DNA of 9,823 nucleotides from Bacillota bacterium. Its GTDB lineage: Bacteria > Bacillota > Clostridia > Christensenellales > CAG-138. The notes beneath the pieces are model-generated. The model had not been told where the DNA came from and searched no databases. It saw only the letters and a program-made list of their open reading frames with translations. Location: contig JAEEYN010000039.1 of NCBI GenBank assembly GCA_016288175.1, forward strand, positions 1 through 9,823. Reading direction: 5' to 3'. Made by a program: the position numbers and the translations under genes. Shown here piece after piece: positions 4,798 to 9,823 of the stretch; position 1 is the first letter of the stretch; each line of letters begins with the position of its first letter.

Positions 4798-6630
4798 ATG
4801 AAGTGTCAGAACTGCGGCCACGATAATCCTGCTTCAACCGCTTTCTGCGAAGAATGCGGCGAACTTTTGAGCCATAAGCTGAACTCGAGGGCAGCCGCCG
4901 GCGCATGGGGTTTCATTCGCGAAAACGAAGGCGAGATCGTCGACAACCTGAGCGACGGCGAGCTGGATTTTGATAAAGAAGATATCGACGAACTTGAGAA
5001 AAAGTTCATGGAAGGCGTTGAGGATTGGGCTGCAATGCCCGGCAATAAACCGGTTCGCAAACCGGAAAAGCCCGCGGCGCCCGCAAAGCCCGAACCCGCA
5101 GCACCGGCGGCTCCGCAGAGGCGCAGCCTTTTCGATGAGGCGGATAGATTCGCCGAAGGCGCAAAATCGTCCGCGAAAGCAGGTGCAGATGAAGCTGTCG
5201 ACGAACTTGATGCTTTCGAGCCTCAGCCCGTCAGGAGGCGCCAGCAGCCTGCTCAGCAGCGTTCACAGCAGGCATCCGCTCAGCGTCCCGAGAGGCGCAG
5301 CCAGGAGCCCGCAAGGCGTCTGGAAAGCAGGAGCAACGGCGAAGACACCGGCGCAAAATCAAAGCGCGGCATTATCCCGATCATCATCGTCGGCGTTCTC
5401 CTTCTCGCGCTTATCGGCGGCATCGTCTGGTACCTTATGAACAACAAGGACAGCGGTGCGAACGGAGAGAATGCTAAGACAGAGATCAACGTCGACCCCA
5501 ACGATCCGAATAAATACAATATCACCGTTCATGAAAAAGAAGGCACTGTGCTTGTTTTCGAGACCAGCGCCGGCAATCAGACGGAGCACACCGTTTCGCA
5601 CAAGAACAAAATTATTTTCAACGTTGGCAAGGCGGAACTCCTGCCCGTTGAGCCGATCGAGACGAATCCCTGCGAAGTCACCCCGAAGATCTATATCAAA
5701 GGCGCGGACGGCGAACTCACCCCTATCAAATTCGATCCCGTTGAAATCAATGCGCCGGAAATTTCCGTGACCTTCAACAAGTCCGATGAATTCAAAGCCG
5801 AAGAAGGCGTTGCCGAGCTGACAGGCCGTATCGATAACCCGGCTCAGTACGGCGCGGAGATCACCGTCAACGGCGAGAAGGTAAACATTGATTCGAACGG
5901 CGGCTTTGCCTACAGCACCAAGTTCGATATGGAAGGCAGCTATCCGCTCGAGTTCATCGCAAAGCTCAACGGTTATGTGATCTACAAAAAGACCTTTACC
6001 GTCGGCGTAGATAAGACCCTCACTCCCGAGGAAGTTATCATTATTCCGGAGGGGATCGAGAACTATACCCGTCTCTCCAACGCCGATGAATTCATCAGTG
6101 TCAGCGGCAACGTGCCGAAGGGCTCGCAGCTGAGCGTCGTTTCCTCCGATCCCGATTTCAGCCTCAGGGGCGAGCCGGAGCTCGATGAGAACGGCAAATT
6201 CAACTTCACCGTCAACATGCCCGTTGCCGGCAAGGCGTATCCCTTCACGATCGTTGTAACCACGCCTTCCGGAACCGAGTACCGCCGCGAGTATTCCGTC
6301 GAAAGGCCTCCGGTTTATACCGAGTATGTACAGCGCTGCTGGGCTGAGAACTACGACGAGATGAGCAAACCCGCACGCGCGGAGTCCAAGCAGCCGTTCC
6401 GCTTCAAGTGCACCGTTACCGAGATCGTCTATGACGGCGACTACCTCATCGTCAGGGCGACTCTCAGCACCGATCCTTCAAAGACCATCGAGATCGAGTA
6501 TCATGACCACTACGCATCCGCGTCGAACCTCGAGGCCGGAGAAGTATACATGATGAGCGGTTACCCCTTGGGCATTGACGACGAAGGCATGCTCCGCATG
6601 TATGTCTGGTTCGTGGACGACAAACACTGA
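4798..6630 (+). CDS. Zinc-ribbon, single-pass membrane protein with Ig-like and OB-like extracytoplasmic part
   Basis: A 610-residue protein I place only by architecture. Residues 1-24 form a zinc ribbon (C3-x2-C6 and C17-x2-C20). Residues about 45-75 are strongly acidic; 80-190 are a low-complexity linker rich in Pro, Ala, Gln and Arg. One transmembrane helix lies at about 191-213 (GIIPIIIVGVLLLALIGGIV) after a K/R cluster, so the ribbon and linker should face the cytoplasm and residues 214-610 the outside. The outer part is beta-rich: a first region at 240-318, two Ig-like units at about 320-404 and 413-502, each with a conserved 'G.F.(Y/F)' strand, and a C-terminal segment (about 526-608) of alternating strands resembling an OB fold. 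There is no catalytic motif. It is monocistronic, with its own promoter and terminator. A role at the cell envelope is inference only. Confidence 0.85.
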   Translation: MKCQNCGHDNPASTAFCEECGELLSHKLNSRAAAGAWGFIRENEGEIVDNLSDGELDFDKEDIDELEKKFMEGVEDWAAMPGNKPVRKPEKPAAPAKPEPAAPAAPQRRSLFDEADRFAEGAKSSAKAGADEAVDELDAFEPQPVRRRQQPAQQRSQQASAQRPERRSQEPARRLESRSNGEDTGAKSKRGIIPIIIVGVLLLALIGGIVWYLMNNKDSGANGENAKTEINVDPNDPNKYNITVHEKEGTVLVFETSAGNQTEHTVSHKNKIIFNVGKAELLPVEPIETNPCEVTPKIYIKGADGELTPIKFDPVEINAPEISVTFNKSDEFKAEEGVAELTGRIDNPAQYGAEITVNGEKVNIDSNGGFAYSTKFDMEGSYPLEFIAKLNGYVIYKKTFTVGVDKTLTPEEVIIIPEGIENYTRLSNADEFISVSGNVPKGSQLSVVSSDPDFSLRGEPELDENGKFNFTVNMPVAGKAYPFTIVVTTPSGTEYRREYSVERPPVYTEYVQRCWAENYDEMSKPARAESKQPFRFKCTVTEIVYDGDYLIVRATLSTDPSKTIEIEYHDHYASASNLEAGEVYMMSGYPLGIDDEGMLRMYVWFVDDKH

Positions 6631-6643
6631 TTTGCAGCGATCT

Positions 6644-6678
6644 TCCGGGCAGGGCAAACCTTGCCCGGATTTTCTTTT
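6644..6678 (+). terminator. Rho-independent terminator of the zinc-ribbon gene
   Basis: TCCGGGCA (6644-6651) pairs with TGCCCGGA (6662-6669), extended inward by GGG with CCT (one G-U) around the loop CAAA, an 11-bp stem followed by TTTTCTTTT. It begins 13 nt after the stop codon. Confidence 0.9.
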
Positions 6679-6711
6679 CGGATCGATTCCGGAAAAAGAA
6701 AGGAGAACGGG

Positions 6712-6969
6712 ATGAAGGTTTGGGCAAGAGTGCGCAGGGACAATAAGACGATCGCGCAGCATACGGTCGAGATCGCGGAGAAGGAAGCGGTACGGGTTCC
6801 GGATTGGGGAGAACCGATCGGCGAACTCTGTCATGAACTGAATCTTTCGCGCCCGGTGATCCTAGAAAAGCATATCCGCGACCTGCTGAATTTCAGCCAT
6901 ACGGCTTTCCGCCCCGGGGATTTTATGGAAAAAGTCGATTTCGACAGGCTGGAGATCGAGCTTTTTTAA
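6712..6969 (+). CDS. Uncharacterised 85-residue protein
   Basis: I do not recognise a named family. The protein reads MKVWARVRRDNKTIAQHTVE at the start and ends DFMEKVDFDRLEIELF; the middle contains LCHELNLSRPVILEKHIRDL. It looks soluble, mixed alpha/beta, with no signal peptide or membrane segment. The pattern 'LsRP…L.kh…F..T.F…DF.E.V.FD.LEIE' resembles short hypothetical proteins I associate with Clostridia, so it is probably conserved. The ATG at 6712 has AGGAG 6 nt upstream; an in-frame start at 6661 falls inside the terminator stem and is rejected. It lies only 33 nt after that terminator's T-tract with no clear promoter between, so it may depend on readthrough. No terminator follows directly. 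Confidence 0.7.
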   Translation: MKVWARVRRDNKTIAQHTVEIAEKEAVRVPDWGEPIGELCHELNLSRPVILEKHIRDLLNFSHTAFRPGDFMEKVDFDRLEIELF

Positions 6970-6983
6970 CCAATTTTTGGTGA

Positions 6984-7013
6984 TTGAATGTTTTTTCCCT
7001 GCGTGCAGATACT
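6984..7013 (+). promoter_or_regulatory. Weak candidate promoter for the DUF378 gene
   Basis: TTGAAT (6984-6989), 18-nt spacer, GATACT (7008-7013); each hexamer matches consensus at four of six bases. It lies in the 114-nt gap before the DUF378 start, where a promoter would be expected if the gene is independent of the 85-residue gene. Confidence 0.3.
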
Positions 7014-7083
7014 ATGCTCATAAACGCCGCTGACAGCGCCGGAAACGGCCTTTAACGGCGAAATACCGAAAGGAGTGAGCATA

Positions 7084-7305
7084 ATGGATACATTTTCACT
7101 GATTTTGATCGTGATTGGAGCGCTGAACTGGGGCCTTGTCGGAATTTTTCAGTTCGACCTCGTGGCAGCGATCTTCGGCGGAATGAGCGGTGTTGTTTCG
7201 AGGATCATCTATACCCTCGTCGGCCTCGCCGGCATCTGGGGGATCACGATGCTGTTTCGCAAGCATTCAAGGCCTGCATTCATGCAGGAGCATGATGAAG
7301 TTTGA
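7084..7305 (+). CDS. DUF378 family small membrane protein (YuzA-like)
   Basis: A 73-residue protein with two hydrophobic helices (about residues 3-22 and 40-58). The DUF378 signature is clear: ALNWGLVGIFQFDLVAAIFG, then SRIIYTLVGLAGIWGI. The tail FRKHSRPAFMQEHDEV is short and charged. The function of DUF378 proteins is unknown; they are small integral membrane proteins widespread in Firmicutes. I chose the ATG at 7084, with AGGAG (7071-7075) 8 nt upstream; the in-frame GTG at 7075 overlaps that site. A strong terminator follows at 7330, so it is probably monocistronic or the end of a short unit. Confidence 0.88.
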   Translation: MDTFSLILIVIGALNWGLVGIFQFDLVAAIFGGMSGVVSRIIYTLVGLAGIWGITMLFRKHSRPAFMQEHDEV

Positions 7306-7329
7306 AAATGCGAAGCACACAAACTCATT

Positions 7330-7353
7330 GCGGAGCAGCGCTCCGCTTTTTTT
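7330..7353 (+). terminator. Rho-independent terminator after the DUF378 gene
   Basis: GCGGAGC (7330-7336) and GCTCCGC (7340-7346) form a 7-bp perfect stem with the loop AGC, followed by seven Ts. It starts 24 nt after the stop at 7305. Confidence 0.9.
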
Positions 7354-7421
7354 ATTGCCGGGAGAAGCGGGGGAACGACTGACGACGGTGAAAATATACT
7401 TGATTTTTTCGAATAAACTTA

Positions 7422-7450
7422 TTGAAAAACGCGCATGTTCGTGATATAAT
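7422..7450 (+). promoter_or_regulatory. Strong sigma-A type promoter of rpsB–tsf
   Basis: -35 TTGAAA (7422-7427), a 17-nt spacer and a perfect -10 TATAAT (7445-7450). The stretch upstream (7391-7421) is A/T-rich with A and T runs, a likely UP element, as expected for a ribosomal protein operon. The start of transcription would be near 7457. Confidence 0.88.
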
Positions 7451-7456
7451 CGCTCA

Positions 7457-7570
7457 GCATGAAATAACTCACCCGTGCGGATTTCGGGGGCTGTGCCCGC
7501 GGCGAAAGCCGAAGGTTCCTTCGGAAGATGATGCACGGGGCGGAAATTTAAAAACAGGAGGTTTTTTAGC
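7457..7570 (+). promoter_or_regulatory. Structured 5' leader of rpsB (candidate cis-regulatory RNA)
   Basis: The leader of about 110 nt has a closing stem CCCGTGC (7472-7478) with GCACGGG (7533-7539). Inside are GGGC/GCCC (7488-7491 with 7495-7498), CGGC-GAAA-GCCG (7500-7511) and CCGAAG-GTTC-CTTCGG (7509-7524). The last two share bases 7509-7511, so they cannot both form fully. After the closing stem comes the ribosome site AGGAGG (7556-7561), itself within a possible AAAAAC/GTTTTT stem. Autogenous control by ribosomal protein S2 is a reasonable guess because rpsB leaders in other bacteria are regulated this way, but I recognise no named RNA family here. Confidence 0.45.
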
Positions 7571-8326
7571 ATGTCAGTTATTTCCATGAAGCAGCTGCTT
7601 GAAGCAGGCGTACACTTCGGTCACCAGACCCGTCGTTGGAACCCGAAGATGAAGGAATACATCTTCACTGAGCGCAACGGCATCTACATCATCGACCTTT
7701 CCAAGACCGTAAAAAAGATCGACGAAGCTTATAATTTCGTCCGCGATATCGCCATGAACGACGGTACCGTTCTTTTCGTCGGCACTAAGAAGCAGGCTCA
7801 GGAGAGCATCGAGCAGGAAGCAAAGCGCTGCGAAATGTTCTACGTCAACCAGCGTTGGCTCGGCGGCCTTCTCACCAACTTCAAGACCATCCAGACCCGT
7901 ATCGCAAAGCTCAACCAGATCAACAAGATGGAAGAAGACGGTGATTTCGAGCTTCTGCCCAAGAAGGAAGTCGTTAAGCTTTGCGCTCTTCGAGAGAAGC
8001 TGATGAAGAACCTCGGCGGCATCAAGGAAATGAAGAAGCTGCCCAGCTGCCTCTTCGTCGTTGACCCCCGCAAGGAGCACATTGCCGTTCTCGAAGCCCG
8101 CACCCTCAATATCCCCATCGTTGCGATCGTCGACACCAACTGCGATCCCGATGACGTAGATTACGTCATCCCCGGCAACGATGACGCTATCCGCGCTGTC
8201 AAGCTCATCGCTTCCAAGATCGCCGATGCAGTTCTCGAAGGCAAGCAGGGCGAGCAGATGACCGATTCCGCTGTTGAGGCGGGCGGCGAAGCTCCCGAAG
8301 AGACCGAAGAGGAAGACAACTTCTGA
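7571..8326 (+). CDS. rpsB: 30S ribosomal protein S2
   Basis: Ribosomal protein S2, 251 residues, which binds the 16S rRNA head/body junction late in 30S assembly and helps hold S1 or its equivalent. The sequence is standard along its length: MSVISMKQLLEAGVHFGHQ at the N-terminus, RRWNPKMKEYIF, then VLFVGTKKQAQ, NQRWLGGLLTNFKTI, the coiled-coil region around residues 105-150, LFVVDPRKEHIAVLEA, and IVAIVDTNCDP with IPGNDDAIRA. The C-terminal tail is acidic (EETEEEDNF), a common variable feature. AGGAGG lies 9 nt before the ATG. tsf follows after 40 nt with no terminator between, the universal rpsB–tsf order. Confidence 0.98.
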   Translation: MSVISMKQLLEAGVHFGHQTRRWNPKMKEYIFTERNGIYIIDLSKTVKKIDEAYNFVRDIAMNDGTVLFVGTKKQAQESIEQEAKRCEMFYVNQRWLGGLLTNFKTIQTRIAKLNQINKMEEDGDFELLPKKEVVKLCALREKLMKNLGGIKEMKKLPSCLFVVDPRKEHIAVLEARTLNIPIVAIVDTNCDPDDVDYVIPGNDDAIRAVKLIASKIADAVLEGKQGEQMTDSAVEAGGEAPEETEEEDNF

Positions 8327-8366
8327 TTCTTCCGTAAACCGAGATTTATAATTGGAGGATACAATA

Positions 8367-9257
8367 ATGGAATTCACCGCTAAAGACGTAATGAAACTGC
8401 GTGAAATGTCCGGCGCGGGCATGATGGACTGCAAAAAGGCTCTCAAGGAGAGCGACGGCGATATGGATAAGGCAATGGACTATCTTCGCGAGAAGAGCCT
8501 TGCCGCTTCCGCCAAGAAGGCCGCCCGCATCGCTGCGGAAGGCATCGTAGATTGCTTCGTTTGCGACAAGTGCGGCGTTGGCGTCATTATCGAGGTCAAC
8601 TGCGAGACCGACTTTGTTGCGAAGACCGATGATTTCAAGGCCCTCGTTGCAAGCCTCGCAAAGCATGTTGCGAAGATGAATCCCGCGGACGTCGATGAGA
8701 TGATGGCTCAGAAGTTCGCTGAGGACGAGACCAAGACCGTTTCCGACGTCATCAATGGCGCTGTTGCAAAGATCGGTGAAAAGATCACCATCCGCCGCTT
8801 TAACCGCGTTGAGGGCATTGTCGATACTTACGTCCACCTCGGCGGCAAGATCGGCGTTCTGCTTCAGATCAGCAACAACGAGTATCCCGAAGTCGCTCAC
8901 GACGTTTCAATGCAGATCGCGGCTGCAAAGCCCACCTGCCTTTCCAGGGAAGACTGCGACCAGGCCGAGCTCGAGCATGAGCGCGAGATCCTCCGCGAGC
9001 AGGCTAAGAACGATCCGAAGCCCAAGCCCGCTGCGATCATCGAGAAGATGGTCGAAGGCCGTATCGAGAAGTACTACAAGGAAGTTTGCCTCCTCGAGCA
9101 GCCCTTCGTAAAGAACCAGGATGAGAGCGTTGCCCAGATGATCAACGGCAGGTTCGAAGTTATCGGCTTCACCCGCTTCGAGATGGGCGAAGGCCTCCAG
9201 AAGCGCAGCGACAACTTCGCAGAGGAAGTTGCTGCCCAGACCGGCAAGAAGGCATAA
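8367..9257 (+). CDS. tsf: Elongation factor Ts
   Basis: EF-Ts, 296 residues, the nucleotide exchange factor that frees GDP from EF-Tu. The N-terminal UBA-like domain is clear (TAKDVMKLREMSGAGMMDCK), followed by LREKSLAASAKKAARIAAEG and the EF-Tu contact segment VNCETDFVAK. A second core half (TYVHLGGKIGVLLQI), a long helical part and GFTRFEMGEGLQ with the C-terminal end complete it. Length is that of the full two-subdomain type rather than the truncated type. The ATG at 8367 has GGAGG 8 nt upstream; a TTG five codons earlier is rejected. One minor oddity is a CDKC pair just before the exchange motif. It shares the rpsB promoter and ends at a strong terminator; pyrH and frr, which often follow, do not. 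Confidence 0.98.
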   Translation: MEFTAKDVMKLREMSGAGMMDCKKALKESDGDMDKAMDYLREKSLAASAKKAARIAAEGIVDCFVCDKCGVGVIIEVNCETDFVAKTDDFKALVASLAKHVAKMNPADVDEMMAQKFAEDETKTVSDVINGAVAKIGEKITIRRFNRVEGIVDTYVHLGGKIGVLLQISNNEYPEVAHDVSMQIAAAKPTCLSREDCDQAELEHEREILREQAKNDPKPKPAAIIEKMVEGRIEKYYKEVCLLEQPFVKNQDESVAQMINGRFEVIGFTRFEMGEGLQKRSDNFAEEVAAQTGKKA

Positions 9258-9276
9258 TCGCCTGACCGAAAAGATA

Positions 9277-9305
9277 ACGGCTCCGCACCGCGGGGCCGTT
9301 TTTTT
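9277..9305 (+). terminator. Rho-independent terminator of rpsB–tsf
   Basis: ACGGCTCCGC (9277-9286) pairs with GCGGGGCCGT (9290-9299) as a 10-bp stem with one G-U pair and the loop ACC, followed by a T-run to 9305. It begins 20 nt after the tsf stop. Confidence 0.92.
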
Positions 9306-9319
9306 GTCCTGTTTAAATG

Positions 9320-9360
9320 CAAAAATAAAAGAAAAGGCTCTCCACGAAGGAGAGCCTTTT
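9320..9360 (-). terminator. Long-stem terminator of the dockerin gene (works for minus strand, possibly both)
   Basis: AAAAGGCTCTCC (9332-9343) and GGAGAGCCTTTT (9349-9360) form a perfect 12-bp stem with a 5-nt loop. On the minus strand it is followed by CTTTTATTTTTG and begins 16 nt after the dockerin gene stop. On the plus strand it ends in TTTT and could back up the tsf terminator. Confidence 0.9.
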
Positions 9361-9375
9361 GCTGTTTCGATTTGC

Positions 9376-9823
9376 TTATGCCATGACGCGCAGAGCCATG
9401 CGCATGATCATGATCGCATCGGTCGCGTTAACAATGCCGTCGCCGTTGACGTCGCCGCGGGCGAGCTGTTCATCGGTCAGAGCAGCGCTGCCCATGGAGT
9501 AACGCAGAGCGAGCAGAGCGTCGGTCGAGTTGACAGTGCCATCGCCGTTGATATCACCGTCTGCGGTGATGACCGGGGGCTGCTCAATCTCTTCATATTG
9601 AGCGGTTACATCGAGGTCAGCGGTGATGTTGGTGAACGCAACATCCCAACCGGTGAAGTTGTAGCCTTCGCGCTCAGGATCTGCGGGAGCGGTTGCATAG
9701 CCGCCGTAGTTAACGGTCTGAGTCTTCAGCACGGTGCCGTCCCAGTCAAGGAAGCGAACGGTGTAGGTATTGATATCATACAGAGCGGTGCAGATGGTGT
9801 TCTGAGTGATATTGGTGTAGGAA
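9376..9823 (-). CDS. Dockerin type I protein with InlB B-repeat, C-terminal part (5' end outside window)
   Basis: The last 148 residues of a secreted protein; the frame is open to the window edge, so the start and any catalytic domain lie outside. Residues about 7-77 (as seen) are one Listeria–Bacteroides (InlB B/Flg_new) repeat: YTVRFLDWDGTVLKTQTVNY, then APADPEREGYNFTGWD and DLDVTAQYE. The first residues (SYTNITQNTICTALYD) look like the end of a preceding copy. Residues 88-146 are a type I dockerin with two calcium-binding loops, DINGDGTVNSTDALLALR and DVNGDGIVNATDAIMIMR, each with D/N at the EF-hand positions. Dockerins attach a protein to a cohesin, as in cellulosomes or cell-surface complexes. 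It ends at TAA (9378-9376) and faces the tsf gene convergently. Confidence 0.92.
   Translation of the reverse strand, partial: SYTNITQNTICTALYDINTYTVRFLDWDGTVLKTQTVNYGGYATAPADPEREGYNFTGWDVAFTNITADLDVTAQYEEIEQPPVITADGDINGDGTVNSTDALLALRYSMGSAALTDEQLARGDVNGDGIVNATDAIMIMRMALRVMA

Noticed and set aside
6988..7023. Eleven-codon open frame (MFFPCVQILCS) before the DUF378 gene, possible leader peptide
   Set aside because: No good ribosome site, no run of a single regulatory amino acid, and it overlaps the candidate promoter.
7035..7066. Short GCCG-GAAA-CGGC hairpin and CGCTG/CAGCG repeat before the DUF378 gene
   Set aside because: Stems of only 4-5 bp in GC-rich sequence, not followed by a T-tract and matching no riboswitch I know.
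7267..7587. Minus-strand open frame across the rpsB promoter and leader
   Set aside because: It runs through a terminator, a consensus promoter and a leader on the other strand and has no family resemblance.
7574..8446. Minus-strand open frame of 290 codons
   Set aside because: It is the antisense shadow of rpsB and the start of tsf, which are certain genes; no ribosome site or family resemblance.
8346..8900. Minus-strand open frame of 184 codons
   Set aside because: Antisense to tsf, no start signals, and its composition is explained by the tsf codons.

Overview
The window (about 9.8 kb, moderately GC-rich) looks like chromosome of an anaerobic Clostridia-type Firmicute. Pointers are strong GGAGG ribosome sites, a sigma-70 family factor of the type common in Clostridia, a DUF2508–bofA pair like the yaaL–bofA pair of Bacillus, a DUF378 protein, and an exported protein ending in an InlB-type repeat and a type I dockerin. 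I cannot fix the genus. No phage, transposon, CRISPR, tRNA or rRNA was seen.

Left half (1-4495), all genes on the minus strand. In transcription order: an S-adenosylhomocysteine/S-inosylhomocysteine hydrolase (3257-4495, own promoter and terminator); then a tight cluster of DUF2508 protein (2946-3122), BofA-family membrane protein (2593-2928), MtaD/DadD-type nucleoside deaminase (1269-2591) and a seven-helix YwaF/TMEM164-like membrane protein (428-1252), ended by a terminator; then a promoter and the first 81 residues of a sigma factor that runs off the left edge.

Centre (4496-7353). A divergent intergenic region carries a promoter for each direction with a 7-bp inverted repeat between them. 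It leads on the plus strand to a 610-residue zinc-ribbon, single-pass membrane protein with a large extracytoplasmic part. After its terminator come an unrecognised but gene-like 85-residue protein and a small DUF378 membrane protein with its own terminator.

Right part (7354-9823). A consensus promoter, a roughly 110-nt leader that can fold, and rpsB–tsf (ribosomal protein S2 and EF-Ts) form a two-gene operon with a strong terminator. It is met convergently, across a second long hairpin, by the 3' end of the dockerin protein gene on the minus strand.

Biologically, the most interesting pairing is the deaminase with the short-type hydrolase. In Methanocaldococcus such a pair recycles S-adenosylhomocysteine through S-inosylhomocysteine rather than by direct hydrolysis, and the active-site segment of the hydrolase here departs from the classical enzyme. 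The second is the rpsB leader, which has a closing stem and two mutually exclusive internal hairpins. Most of the window is otherwise ordinary housekeeping sequence.
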